A stretch of 64,000 bases of DNA from Prauserella shujinwangii (lineage in GTDB: Bacteria; Actinomycetota; Actinomycetes; Mycobacteriales; Pseudonocardiaceae), in assembly GCF_003001955.1 (NCBI RefSeq), contig NZ_PVNH01000001.1, forward strand, positions 1-64,000. The letters are read 5' to 3'. The translations under genes were made by a program, and so were the position numbers. This document shows, one piece after another, positions 51,459 to 60,241 of this stretch. Positions within the stretch are counted from its first letter, which is position 1. Every line of letters begins with the position of its first letter. The notes under the pieces are model-generated. The model saw only the letters and a list, made by a program, of their open reading frames with translations, did not search any database and had not been told where the DNA came from.

Positions 51459-52247
51459 GTGGGCTCCGTTCCGATCGAGGAGGGCCCCGCGCTGGTCGGC
51501 GCCGACGGCAGGCGGGTCAGCGTGCTCGCCGTCTGGCACGACCCGGGCGGCGAGCTGCCCCCGGCGCTGGAGGTCGTGCGGGAGGACCGGGACGCGGTGG
51601 AGGTGGTGCTGCGCCGTCGCCGACGGTCGGTCCTCCCGCCCGGTGCGGCGGTTCCTCTTGTGCTGATCGGGCCCCGGACGGTCACCGGAACCCTGCCGGA
51701 TCCGCTGCGCGGGCGGCGGCTGGTCGACTCGGCCACCGGCCGCGAGGTCCCGTGTTTCCACGCGTACCGGCTGGCGCAGGTGACGTGGCTTCCGGACGGC
51801 TACCGCTTCGAGACGGATGCGCACCCCCACACCCTCCGGGGAGGCCCCTTCCCGCCGGAGGTCCTGGCCTGGAGCCGGGTGTACATCACCCGCACCCCGA
51901 TCCGCGGGTTCACGCACGAGATCCGCATCGTCCAGGCACTCGGGCGGGGCCTCACGACACTCGGTCCGGGTTGGACACCCTCCGGGACGGTGCCGGTCGG
52001 CGCTCACGAGGCGTCGGCCTACGACGACCTCGAACCGGGAACGGCGAGGCCGACGGCCCGCGCGGTCAGCTGGTCCAGCGCGACGAACAGTTACCTCGTG
52101 CGGACCGGCCTGCGCGGGCGGCTCCCGGAGCCGGAGGACATCTGGGCGCAGCCCGTACTTCCGCCCGCCGTCCTGGAGGACGTACCGGCACACGCGACGC
52201 TGCTGCGCGTCGCGCGCGGGCTGCGGGAACCAACCCGGGACCGGTGA
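51459..52247 (+). CDS. Hypothetical protein
   Basis: Protein of 262 residues, beta-rich, with no signal peptide or membrane segment. Visible features are a C-terminal run of Trp/Asp (WSSATNSYLVRTGLRG, EDIWAQPVLPP). GTG 51459 is preferred since GGGGGAG lies 8 nt upstream; an in-frame GTG at 51390 is possible. I do not recognise the family. It is 20 nt before the Sir2 gene on the same strand, so they are likely cotranscribed. Confidence 0.6.
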   Translation: MGSVPIEEGPALVGADGRRVSVLAVWHDPGGELPPALEVVREDRDAVEVVLRRRRRSVLPPGAAVPLVLIGPRTVTGTLPDPLRGRRLVDSATGREVPCFHAYRLAQVTWLPDGYRFETDAHPHTLRGGPFPPEVLAWSRVYITRTPIRGFTHEIRIVQALGRGLTTLGPGWTPSGTVPVGAHEASAYDDLEPGTARPTARAVSWSSATNSYLVRTGLRGRLPEPEDIWAQPVLPPAVLEDVPAHATLLRVARGLREPTRDR

Positions 52248-52266
52248 GCACGGGTACGCTGGGCTG

Positions 52267-53205
52267 GTGCGGACGAGGCCGACCCTGACCTGGACGCCGT
52301 CCGGTGTCCCGGCCGCCCGGACCACGGAGCTGGGCGAGGTGACCCGGGTGGTGGGCGAGCGCGGCGTCGTGGTCCTCAGCGGGGCGGGACTGTCCACCGA
52401 GTCCGGCATCCCGGACTACCGCGGCCCGGACGGCACGCTGCGGCGGCACACCCCGATGACCTACCAGGAGTTCGTCGGCAGCGAGGAGGCCCGGCGCCGG
52501 TACTGGGCGCGCGGCCACCTCGGCTGGGCCGCGGTCGCGCGGGCCCGGCCGAACGCGGGGCACCACGCGGTGGCGGCGCTCCAGGCCGCCGGGTACGTCT
52601 CGGGGGTCATCACGCAGAACGTCGACGGCCTGCACCAGGCGGCCGGAGCCAGCGAAGTGGTCGAGCTGCACGGCGGCCTGAGCCGCGTCGTCTGCCTCGA
52701 CTGCGGCCGGACCGAGGCTCGCCGGGATCTCGAGCGGCGGCTGCGCGAGGCCAACCCGTCCTTCCGCGCCGAGGCGGCACGCCTCAACCCGGACGGCGAC
52801 GTCGACCTGCCCGAGCACGCCGTGCGGCGGTTCCGGATGACCTCCTGCGCCGCCTGTGGGTCCGGCCTGCTGAAGCCGGACGTGGTCTTCTTCGGCGAGA
52901 ACGTGCCGCGGCCCAGGGTGGACGCGTGTTACCGGCTGATCGACGAGGCGCGCTCGGTGCTCGTGCTGGGCTCGTCGCTGGCCGTCATGTCGGGGCTGCG
53001 GTTCGTCCGCCACGCCGCCGGGTCGGGCACACCGGTGCTGATCGTGAACCAGGGGGAGACCCGCGGCGACGGCTACGCCCGCGTGCGGGTGGACCGTCCG
53101 CTGGGTCACGCGCTCACCGAGCTGGCCGCGCGGCTGGGCGAACGGGTCAGCGGCGGCCCCGGAACACCCGCGCCAGTGCGCGGAACGGCAACGTCACGAC
53201 GTTGA
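52267..53205 (+). CDS. Sir2-family NAD-dependent protein deacylase
   Basis: Protein of 312 residues with all sirtuin landmarks: LSGAGLSTESGIPDYRG, TQNVDGLHQAAG, catalytic ELHGGL, zinc ligands CLDC and CAACG, KPDVVFFGE, and LGSSLAVMSG. It removes acyl groups from lysines using NAD. The spacing between the cysteine pairs is longer than in CobB, which is common in actinomycete class II-like sirtuins. GTG 52267 is used as the first start after the upstream stop. Its 3' end overlaps the antisense LPFR-motif gene. Confidence 0.92.
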   Translation: MRTRPTLTWTPSGVPAARTTELGEVTRVVGERGVVVLSGAGLSTESGIPDYRGPDGTLRRHTPMTYQEFVGSEEARRRYWARGHLGWAAVARARPNAGHHAVAALQAAGYVSGVITQNVDGLHQAAGASEVVELHGGLSRVVCLDCGRTEARRDLERRLREANPSFRAEAARLNPDGDVDLPEHAVRRFRMTSCAACGSGLLKPDVVFFGENVPRPRVDACYRLIDEARSVLVLGSSLAVMSGLRFVRHAAGSGTPVLIVNQGETRGDGYARVRVDRPLGHALTELAARLGERVSGGPGTPAPVRGTATSRR

Positions 53206-53251
53206 CGAGCGTGTTGGCCACCATCTGCAGAACGTCCGCGATCCTCTTCAT
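53147..53251 (-). CDS. LPFR-motif small protein
   Basis: A frame of 34 codons starting at ATG 53251, with AGGGGG upstream: MKRIADVLQMVANTL, then a TLPFRALARVFRG end. A short amphipathic helix followed by LPFR and a basic tail is the hallmark of a small actinomycete protein class annotated only by that motif. It probably sits at the membrane surface. It overlaps the last 59 nt of the Sir2 gene on the opposite strand. Confidence 0.65.
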   Translation of the reverse strand: MKRIADVLQMVANTLVNVVTLPFRALARVFRGRR

Positions 53252-53308
53252 ACGATCGGGTTACCCCCTGCGGGCCGTTCACACACGGGCCGGACCGGGC
53301 CTCCCGCG

Positions 53309-53725
53309 CTACTCGATGACCGTGCGGACAGCGGTGCCGAGCTCGACGGTGCGGCTGACCGTGCACAGCTTGTCGTGGGACAGGGCCACCGTGCGGGGCA
53401 GCATCGCGCGGGCCGCGTCGCCCTGCTCGCCGTCGGGAAACCGGACGGCGAACGTCACGGTGAGGTTCTCCATCCGGTTGCCGGAATCCCGGTCGGACAC
53501 CTTGTCCCCGGTGACGGTGACCGTGAACGACTCCGGCTCGGTCCGCCTGCTGGTCGCGACATCGGTGTCGATGGCGGTGCAGCCGCCGATCGCGGCGAGC
53601 AGCAGTTCGACCGGGCTGAACTCGTCCTCGCCGCCGAGGCGGATGGTGGCGCCGCTGGGGCTGTGCGCGAGGTAGCGCCCCGCCGAGACACGTTCGATGC
53701 GGACCGACCGCTTGGCTGTCGTCAT
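53309..53725 (-). CDS. OsmC-family protein
   Basis: Protein of 138 residues. The two reactive cysteines of OsmC/Ohr peroxidases are present, in AIGGCTAID near residue 48 and KLCTVSRT near 119. The FSPVELLLAAI helix is standard. It likely reduces organic hydroperoxides, or acts as a redox-linked protein of the same fold. It shares direction with the LURP-one gene 36 nt upstream and may be in its transcript. Confidence 0.9.
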   Translation of the reverse strand: MTTAKRSVRIERVSAGRYLAHSPSGATIRLGGEDEFSPVELLLAAIGGCTAIDTDVATSRRTEPESFTVTVTGDKVSDRDSGNRMENLTVTFAVRFPDGEQGDAARAMLPRTVALSHDKLCTVSRTVELGTAVRTVIE

Positions 53726-53761
53726 GCCCCGAACCTACCGGTCCCCGCCGGGGAGACCCGG

Positions 53762-54361
53762 TCAGCGGGACTGCAACGCGTCCAGCGCGATGGCCTGCGC
53801 CAGCACCAGCCTGCGATCGAGCGCGGGATCGTCGACGCGGAGCCGGTAGTGGTCCCGGAAACGGGTCTTCTTCTCGAACTCGGCGACGGTCTCGCCGCCC
53901 CGGACGAAGTCGAAGTGGTACATCCAGGGGAACGGCAGGTCGCCCACCCACGGCAGGAAGTCCCAGACCCGGCGGAACAGGGCCATGGCCATGCTGCGCT
54001 CGCTGATGTCCACCGGGTCGCTGCCCGGCTGGTCGAGCTGCCACGTGGAACGCAGCAGCGACTTGCCGAACCGCTTGCCGAAGTAGCCGAGCGAACGCCC
54101 CTCCGCGTCGGTCACGTCGTAGGCGCTGGCGAGGTCGATCACCTTGCGCGCCCGGAACTCGGCCAGCACCGAGTGCTTGCCCTGGTCGGTGTAGAGCGTG
54201 ACGTGCTCCTTGAACGCCATCCGCTTCTGCTCCACGAAGGCGACGAGCGGACCCGGCTCACCCTGCCCGTCGTCGGCGAACACCTCGTACCGGTTGACCA
54301 TCATCGTGATCTTCTGGTGCACGTGGAACTGCCGCTGTGCCTGTAGCTCCTGGATGAGCAT
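53762..54361 (-). CDS. LURP-one-related (YxjI-type) protein
   Basis: Protein of 199 residues with the phospholipid-scramblase-like beta barrel pattern: HVHQKITMMVNRYEVF at the start, KVIDLASAYDV in the middle, GRSLGYFGKRFGKSLLRSTW, then FDFVRGG near the end. Function of the bacterial family is unknown. A broken relative of this gene lies at 41655-41850. A large hairpin (54430-54484) separates it from the SDR gene upstream on the same strand. Confidence 0.8.
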   Translation of the reverse strand: MLIQELQAQRQFHVHQKITMMVNRYEVFADDGQGEPGPLVAFVEQKRMAFKEHVTLYTDQGKHSVLAEFRARKVIDLASAYDVTDAEGRSLGYFGKRFGKSLLRSTWQLDQPGSDPVDISERSMAMALFRRVWDFLPWVGDLPFPWMYHFDFVRGGETVAEFEKKTRFRDHYRLRVDDPALDRRLVLAQAIALDALQSR

Positions 54362-54429
54362 CCGACCCCCATCGCCGTCCGGCGCCCCGCGTTCGCGGGG
54401 ACGTGCCGGCAGTATCGCACTGCGCCACG

Positions 54430-54484
54430 CGCACCCAATGTGGCGTTCGGTGCGCCCACCGCACCGAACGCCACATTGGGTGCG
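54430..54484. repeat. Perfect 25-bp-arm palindrome, intergenic repeat or terminator
   Basis: Arms 54430-54454 and 54460-54484 are exact reverse complements around a five-base loop (CCCAC). It lies between the end of the SDR gene and the start of the LURP-one gene, both leftward. There is no T-run, but the stem is very stable, so it may end the upstream operon's transcript. The exactness and size suggest a dispersed intergenic palindrome, not a simple terminator. Confidence 0.75.
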
Positions 54485-54514
54485 TCAGCGGGCCGCGAGA
54501 CTGCCTGGCCGCGG

Positions 54515-55285
54515 CTACACCCGGCGCTCCGGGACGGCGGCGGTCAGCCCACCGTCGACGAGCAGATCCTGACCGTTGACGTAGGACGCCTCCGCGGAGG
54601 CCAGGAAGGCGATCGCGTTCGCGACGTCGCCGGGGGTGCCGAGCCTGCCCGCGGCCACCGCGGCGACGGCGGCGGCCCGCGCCTCGGGGGAGACGTGGGC
54701 GCGGAACGCGGGGGTCTCGATGTAGCCGGGGCTGACCGCGTTGACCCGGATCCGCCGGGGCGCGAGCTCGGCCGCGAGGCTGGGCGCCAGGGTGCGCACC
54801 GCCGCCTTGCTCGCCGCGTACAGCGCGGCGCCGGGAACGCCCCGGTGCGGCGCCCACGACGCGGTGAGCACGATCGCCGCCCCGTCGGGCAGCAGCGGGA
54901 GCGCCGCGCGGACGGTGAACAGCACGCCCTTGACGTTGACGTCCACGACGCGGGCGAACTCGCCGCCGGTGACGTCGCCGAGCGGCTGGAACGACGCGGT
55001 GCCCGCGTTGGCGACGACCACGTCCAGCCGCCCGTGCCGGTCCCGGATCGCGGCCGCCAGCAGGCCGGGACCCGCCGGTTCGGCCACGTCGGCGCGCACC
55101 GCGAGGACGCGGTCCCCGCCGTCCAGCTCCGCGACCGCGGCGTCCAGCCGGTCCGGGTCACGGCCGGTGACGACCACCCGGGCGCCCTCGGCGAGCAGCC
55201 TGCGCGCGGTGGCCAGCCCGATGCCGCTGGTCCCGCCCGTGACGAGGGCGATCCTGCCGTCGAAGCGAAATCCGTGCCGGGTCAT
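54515..55285 (-). CDS. SDR family oxidoreductase
   Basis: Classical SDR of 256 residues: TGGTSGIGLATARRL cofactor loop near 16-30, ADVAEPAGP, NAGTASF near 93, catalytic Ser in TASWAPHRG and YAASK near 158. The ending VNGQDLLVDGGL is canonical. It is 77 nt after the HTH regulator gene and is probably the last gene of the long leftward operon, which the hairpin at 54430-54484 would close. Substrate not predictable. Confidence 0.9.
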   Translation of the reverse strand: MTRHGFRFDGRIALVTGGTSGIGLATARRLLAEGARVVVTGRDPDRLDAAVAELDGGDRVLAVRADVAEPAGPGLLAAAIRDRHGRLDVVVANAGTASFQPLGDVTGGEFARVVDVNVKGVLFTVRAALPLLPDGAAIVLTASWAPHRGVPGAALYAASKAAVRTLAPSLAAELAPRRIRVNAVSPGYIETPAFRAHVSPEARAAAVAAVAAGRLGTPGDVANAIAFLASAEASYVNGQDLLVDGGLTAAVPERRV

Positions 55286-55362
55286 GGGGACAGCCTGCGG
55301 CCGGTGGCCCGGCGCCGGCAGTGCGCGCCGGACCTGGGTGTGGCACCACCACCCGCCGCGGG

Positions 55363-56205
55363 TCAGGCCGGTGGGGGCACCAGCCGGTCGAGCCGGTCCC
55401 CGGTGCCGGTGCCGGGGACCGGGAGGTACAGCACGACGTACCGGTCCGGGCGGTCGGCGGGCACCAGGGTCGTCTTGTCGAACGACAGCTCCCCGGCGTC
55501 CGGATGGCGCACGGCGATCACCGCGGGGCCCGGCACACCCACGTCGTGCCGGGCCCACAGCGCGGCGAACTCGGGACTGACGGCGCCGAGCTCGTCGACC
55601 ACCCGGCCGAAGCCGGGATCGCCGGGGGCGTGCGCCGCGTCGGCGCGGAAGGCGGCGACGACGGCGGGCGCGGCCGACGTCCAGTGCGCGGGCACGCCCC
55701 GGTACCGGGGGTTGGTGAAGAACGCGGTGAGGCAGTTGTGGTCGTCGTCACCGTCCCCGAACACCACCCGTGCTGCCTCGTTGGTCGCCAGCACGTTCCA
55801 GTACCGGTCCCGGAGCAGGGCGGGCCGCGGCGACCACGCGTCGAGCAGCCCCCGCATCGCGGCGGGAACCCGGTCGTCGCGCCCGCCCTCGGCGCGCGGC
55901 GGGTTGAGCCCGGCCAGCAGGTACAGGTGCGCCCGCTCCGGCTCGGTCAGCCGCAGCGCGCCGGCGATCGCGTCGAGCACCTGCGCCGAGACGTTGATGG
56001 CGCGGCCCTGTTCGAGCCAGGTGTACCAGGACACCCTGACCCCGGCGAGCACCGCGACCTCCTCCCGCCGCAGCCCGGGTCTCCGGCGCCTGCCCGCCGT
56101 GGGCATGCCGACGTCCTCGGGGGACAGCCGCGCCCTGCGGGTCCGCAGGAAGTCCCGGAGCTGGTCGCGGCGCCGCTGGCCCCGGGGGCCGGGTTCGCTG
56201 GTCAT
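55363..56205 (-). CDS. XRE-family HTH regulator with MmyB-like ligand domain
   Basis: Protein of 280 residues. The HTH lies about residues 38-95 (RRPGLRREEVAVLAGVRVSWYTWLEQGR). The MmyB-like half includes LRDRYWNVLATNEAARVVFG, NCLTAFFTNP and late HPDAGELSFDKTTL. These regulators often act on a neighbouring SDR gene, which here follows 77 nt later. The start lies 3 nt past the stop of the CoA-ester lyase gene, so it is in the same transcript as the metabolic genes. Confidence 0.9.
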   Translation of the reverse strand: MTSEPGPRGQRRRDQLRDFLRTRRARLSPEDVGMPTAGRRRRPGLRREEVAVLAGVRVSWYTWLEQGRAINVSAQVLDAIAGALRLTEPERAHLYLLAGLNPPRAEGGRDDRVPAAMRGLLDAWSPRPALLRDRYWNVLATNEAARVVFGDGDDDHNCLTAFFTNPRYRGVPAHWTSAAPAVVAAFRADAAHAPGDPGFGRVVDELGAVSPEFAALWARHDVGVPGPAVIAVRHPDAGELSFDKTTLVPADRPDRYVVLYLPVPGTGTGDRLDRLVPPPA

Positions 56206-56208
56206 GGT

Positions 56209-57033
56209 TCATTGAACCCCGGCGAGCGCCAGTACGGTGTTGGCCCGTTCCAGCATCGCCGTGTCGAGGAAGGTGCCGTCGGCCAGCACGAGCGCCCCGG
56301 TCCCGGCGCGCCGCGCGCCGTCCAGCCGGGCGACCACCTCCCGCGCCCGCGCCACCTCGTCGGCCGTGGGCAGGAACGCCGCCCGGATCGGGTCCAGCTG
56401 CGCGGGATGGATCGCGGTGCGGCCGAGGAAGCCGAGCGCCTTCCCGGCGCGGCACGACGCCACGAGCCCCTCGATGTCCCGCACGTGCGGGTAGGCGGAC
56501 ATGGCGGGCGGCGGCAGGCGGGCGGCGCGCGCCGCGACCACCACCCGGCTGCGGGCCCATCCCAGCCCGGCCTCGTCGTCGACGCCGAGATCGGAGCGCA
56601 GGTCGGCCTCGCCCAGCCCGATCGAGGCGACCTGCGGCGAGGCGGTCGCGATCGCCAGCGCGTGCTCGACACCGAGCGCCGACTCGATCAGCGGGTGCAG
56701 CGCGCGCCCCGGCAGCGCGGCCGCGAGCGCCGTGACCGCGCCGGGAGTCTCGATCTTGGGCACGCGGGCGCCCACGGCTCCGGGCAGGCCCGCCACCGCG
56801 GCGACGTCGTCGTCGTGCCACGGGGTGCCCGGCGGGTTGATCCGCACCTGCACCGGGCGCCGCGCGTCGGCGAGCAGCCGCGCCGCGGCCGCGCGGGCCT
56901 CGTCCTTCCGCGCCGGCGCGACGGCGTCCTCCAGGTCCACGAGCACCACGTCCGCGGCCGACGCGAGCGCCTTGCGGACCCGGTCCGGCCGGTCGGCGGG
57001 CACGTACAGCAGGGTCAGCGGGGGAGGGGTCAC
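56209..57033 (-). CDS. HpcH/HpaI-type CoA-ester lyase (CitE-like)
   Basis: Protein of 274 residues. TIM-barrel CitE features are LYVPADRPDRVRKAL, then VVLVDLEDAVAPARKDEAR, VRINPPGTPW, PKIETPGAV and LIESALGVEHAL. A late IHPAQLDPIRAAFLP is the family closing motif. It should cleave a beta-hydroxyacyl-CoA such as a malyl- or citramalyl-CoA-like ester. Its GTG overlaps the stop of the CaiB-type gene (GTGA), suggesting that the transferase makes its CoA substrate. Confidence 0.9.
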   Translation of the reverse strand: MTPPPLTLLYVPADRPDRVRKALASAADVVLVDLEDAVAPARKDEARAAAARLLADARRPVQVRINPPGTPWHDDDVAAVAGLPGAVGARVPKIETPGAVTALAAALPGRALHPLIESALGVEHALAIATASPQVASIGLGEADLRSDLGVDDEAGLGWARSRVVVAARAARLPPPAMSAYPHVRDIEGLVASCRAGKALGFLGRTAIHPAQLDPIRAAFLPTADEVARAREVVARLDGARRAGTGALVLADGTFLDTAMLERANTVLALAGVQ

Positions 57034-58238
57034 ACCGCCCCCTCGGCGCGCAGCGTGGCGACGCGGTCGGGGCTGAACCCCAGCTCGCGGAGCACCTCGT
57101 CGGTGTCGGCGCCGTGCGGGCGGCCGGTGAAACGGATGACGCCGTCGTGGCCGGACAGGCGGAACAGCGGCCCCTGCATCAGGGTGGGTCCCAGCTCGGG
57201 GTCGGTGATCTCGTGGATCGTGCCGAGTGCCCGGAACTGCGGATCGGCCACGATGTCGGCGGCGTCGTAGACCGGCGCGGCCGCGGCCTGCGCCTCCTCG
57301 AAGGCGGCCATGACCTCGTCCCGGGTGCGCTGGGCGATCCACCCGCCCACGGCCTCGTCCAGCTCGTCGGCGTGCCGGGCGCGGTCGGCGCCGTGCGCGA
57401 ACCACGGCCGCTCGGCCAGGTCGGGCCTGCCGACGAGCCGCACGACCCGCTCGGCGATCGACTGCGCCGACGTGGACACCGCGACCCAGTGCCCGTCGCG
57501 GGTGCGGTAGGTGTTGCGCGGGGCGTTGCTGGCGGAGCGGTTGCCCGTGCGCGGCTGGACGGTGCGCAGCTGGTCCCAGCGGGTGATCTGCGGGCCGAGC
57601 ATCGCGAGGATCGGCTCGACGATCGCCACGTCGACCACCTGGCCCTGGCCGGTACGCTCGCGTGTGGACAGTGTGGCCGTGATCGCGAACGCGGTGGCGA
57701 GCGAGGCGATGCCGTCCGCGAGGCCGAACGGCGGCAGCGTCGGCGGGCCGTCCGGCTCCCCGGTCATCGCGGCGAATCCGCTCATCGCCTCGGCGAGGGT
57801 GCCGAAGCCGGGCCTGCTCCGGTAGGGGCCGATCTGCCCGAATCCGGTGACGCGGGCCAGCACGAGTCCGGGGTTGTCCGCCGACAGCACGTCGTAGCCG
57901 AGGCCCCACCGTTCGAGCGTGCCCGGCCGGAAGTTCTCGATCACCACGTCGGCGGTCGCGGCGAGCGCGCGGAACACGGCGCGGCCGCCGTCGCTGCCGA
58001 GGTCGGCGGTGACGGTGCGCTTGTTCCGGCCCAGCGTCTTCCACCACAGGTTGACGCCGTCCTTGGCGGCGCCGTGCGTGCGCGCGGGGTCGGGCCTGCG
58101 GGGGTGCTCGACCTTGATCACATCGGCGCCCAGGTCGCCGAGGTGGGTCGCCGCCATCGGCCCGGCGAACAGGGTGGCCGCGTCCACGACCCGCAACCCG
58201 GCCAGCGCCCCCGCCGAGGGGTCCCGGGAGACGGTCAC
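57030..58238 (-). CDS. CaiB/BaiF family CoA-transferase
   Basis: Protein of 402 residues. It has the family III CoA-transferase pattern: LRVVDAATLFAGPMAATHLGD, VIKVEHP near 44, NKRTVTADLGS, VVIENFRPGTLERWGLGY and GFGQIGPY, with a candidate catalytic Asp in PFGLADGIASL. It moves CoA between carboxylic acids. It overlaps the lyase gene after it and the fusion gene before it by four bases each. The pair suggests activation then cleavage of an organic acid. Confidence 0.9.
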   Translation of the reverse strand: MTVSRDPSAGALAGLRVVDAATLFAGPMAATHLGDLGADVIKVEHPRRPDPARTHGAAKDGVNLWWKTLGRNKRTVTADLGSDGGRAVFRALAATADVVIENFRPGTLERWGLGYDVLSADNPGLVLARVTGFGQIGPYRSRPGFGTLAEAMSGFAAMTGEPDGPPTLPPFGLADGIASLATAFAITATLSTRERTGQGQVVDVAIVEPILAMLGPQITRWDQLRTVQPRTGNRSASNAPRNTYRTRDGHWVAVSTSAQSIAERVVRLVGRPDLAERPWFAHGADRARHADELDEAVGGWIAQRTRDEVMAAFEEAQAAAAPVYDAADIVADPQFRALGTIHEITDPELGPTLMQGPLFRLSGHDGVIRFTGRPHGADTDEVLRELGFSPDRVATLRAEGAV

Positions 58239-60241
58239 CGCGGCACCTCCGGCACGTCCCAGGCACACCGGAAGCCGACGGTCGCGCCGCGGGCGAGACC
58301 GAGTCCCGGCAGGAGCAGCTTGGCGCTGAAGTCCGGGGCCCGCCTGCCGCCGTCGAAGTACCAGTCGGCGCCCTTGGCGCGGTGGTCGCAGCCGCCCTTG
58401 AGCATCGCGAACCGGGTCCGCCCGTCGGAGTGCTCGCTCTCGGTCCAGTTCCACACGGCGGGTTCGCCGCGCCGCAGCAGGCCGGTCTCCCCGGCGAGCT
58501 GCCACTCGTCCTCGGTCGGCAGCCTGCCGCCGCGCCACGCGCAGTAGGCGCGCGCGTCGTCCAGGTCCACGAAGGTCACCGGCTCGTCTGCCGTGCCGGG
58601 TGGCGGGTGGCCGTCCACCCAGTGCTTGAGGAACCGGTGCGGCTCGGCGGGCCGGTAGCCGGTCGCCGCGAGGAACTCCGCGAACCGCGCGTTGGTCACC
58701 TCGCTCGCGCCGACCGCGACGGGCGCGGCGAGCTCACCGTCGCGTTGCAGCGTCCTGGCGTCGTGCAGCCGGGGCGGCAGCGGCTTCCACTCGTCCACAT
58801 AGGGCGCTCCCTGGTACATGCCCGTCTCCCGGGCCCGGTAGCGCACCGTGAGCACGTACGGGCCCGCGGGCACGACGACCGCGTCCGGCTCCGGCGCACC
58901 GGCCGCCGGGCCGGGCCGCTCGCGGACCGCGACGCGGTGCGGGAAGCGCGCGTCCGGGTCGTGCGGCAGGCCGGGCAGCGTGCGCAGCAGCGCGGGCAGC
59001 CAGCCGGGCTCGGCGACGCCCGGGGCGAGCCGCAGCAGCGCGGCGATGCCGCGCCCGGGCACGGTGACGCGTTCCCCCGCGGGGCCGCCCGCGAACAGGT
59101 CGACCAGCGTGCCCTCGCCACCGGAGGCGAGCACGGGCCCGGTGTAGTCGTCCGCGCCGCGGTTGACGATCGTCCACAGTGTCCGGCCGTCCAGCTCCCA
59201 GCGGGAGGCGTACACCCCGGCCGCCTCCGCGTCCTCGTGGAGCTCCGTGAGCGGCGTCCACGTGCCGTCGCGCAGCAGCTCGCCCGCCGCGCGCTGGACG
59301 GTCACCATGCGGCGCACGGTCGCGGCGTCGCGCCGGGACCAGCCCACCCACACCCCGAACACGACCTCCCACACCATCACGCCGACGCCGTTGAGCCACG
59401 CCGACTGCAGCTCCTCGGTGTGGTCGCGGTGCCAGCGGCGCACGTGGTGCTGCAGGTGCCGCCGCTCGTACCAGTGCGCGCGCAGCACCCCCGGCACGGG
59501 CGAGTCGGCGAAGAACTGTGCCCACGAGCACGAGTGGTCCTCGATCCGCTCGACGGGCAGCTTCGACTCGCCCTCCAGCACGATCCCGGGCCGGGCCCGT
59601 TCCAGCCGGTCGACGAGCTCCGGCTCGGCCTTCTTGAGGGTGTCGAGGAAGACGCCGTCGGCGCCGAGCCAGGCGACGAGCGCGGCCAGTTCGGTGGCGT
59701 CGTCCGCGCCGCGCCGCGTGCCGGTGTCCCACGGGTTGTAGTCGACGAACACGCGCAGGCCCGCGTCGTGCAGCGCCCCGACGAGCCCGGCCAGGCCCGG
59801 CACGTCGCGGTAGAAGTCCCACTGGTTGCGGTCGTCCAGGCCGATCACCGGGTAGGCGTGCCACAGCACGACCGCGTCGAGCCCGCCGAAGCGTTCCCGC
59901 GCGTCGGCGAGGAAACGCTCCGGTGTGAACCGCCGCTCGGAGAACGAGTAGAGCAGTTCGTCCCACAGCCACACCTGGGCGACCGCGTGGCAGCCCGCCG
60001 CCCACGCCGCCTCGGGGCGGTCGTAGGCGGCCCCGGTGTAACCGTGGCGGTGCCGGGCGTCGGCGCGCCACGCGTGCAGGCGTTCCCGCCACGCGGGCCG
60101 GTCGGCGGGGTCGGGCGGCCCGGCGAAGATCTTCGCCTCGTCCAGCGCGGCGAGCGTGCCCTCGTCCGGCGGGCCGCCCAGCGGCACCTCGGTCGGCCGG
60201 TCGATCGGCCGGGGGACGAGCGGGTCGAACGTGTACGTCAT
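58235..60241 (-). CDS. TIM-barrel glycosidase-like protein fused to a formylglycine-generating-enzyme (SUMF1)-like domain
   Basis: Protein of 668 residues. Residues about 30-460 resemble a glycosidase barrel: LDAVVLWHAYPVIGLDDRNQW, VDYNPWDTGTRRG near 190, GVFLDTLKKAEPEL near 215 and GIVLEGESKLP. Then comes a beta-rich part. About residues 500-665 are FGE-sulfatase-like: ASEVTNARFAEFLAATGY, AYCAWRGGRLPTEDEWQLA, then KGGCDHRAKGADWYF and VGFRCAWDV. The family tends to serve as modifying or ligand-binding modules. It is coupled to a ribokinase-like gene, so a sugar-related role is likely. Exact reaction unknown. Confidence 0.75.
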   Translation of the reverse strand: MTYTFDPLVPRPIDRPTEVPLGGPPDEGTLAALDEAKIFAGPPDPADRPAWRERLHAWRADARHRHGYTGAAYDRPEAAWAAGCHAVAQVWLWDELLYSFSERRFTPERFLADARERFGGLDAVVLWHAYPVIGLDDRNQWDFYRDVPGLAGLVGALHDAGLRVFVDYNPWDTGTRRGADDATELAALVAWLGADGVFLDTLKKAEPELVDRLERARPGIVLEGESKLPVERIEDHSCSWAQFFADSPVPGVLRAHWYERRHLQHHVRRWHRDHTEELQSAWLNGVGVMVWEVVFGVWVGWSRRDAATVRRMVTVQRAAGELLRDGTWTPLTELHEDAEAAGVYASRWELDGRTLWTIVNRGADDYTGPVLASGGEGTLVDLFAGGPAGERVTVPGRGIAALLRLAPGVAEPGWLPALLRTLPGLPHDPDARFPHRVAVRERPGPAAGAPEPDAVVVPAGPYVLTVRYRARETGMYQGAPYVDEWKPLPPRLHDARTLQRDGELAAPVAVGASEVTNARFAEFLAATGYRPAEPHRFLKHWVDGHPPPGTADEPVTFVDLDDARAYCAWRGGRLPTEDEWQLAGETGLLRRGEPAVWNWTESEHSDGRTRFAMLKGGCDHRAKGADWYFDGGRRAPDFSAKLLLPGLGLARGATVGFRCAWDVPEVPR

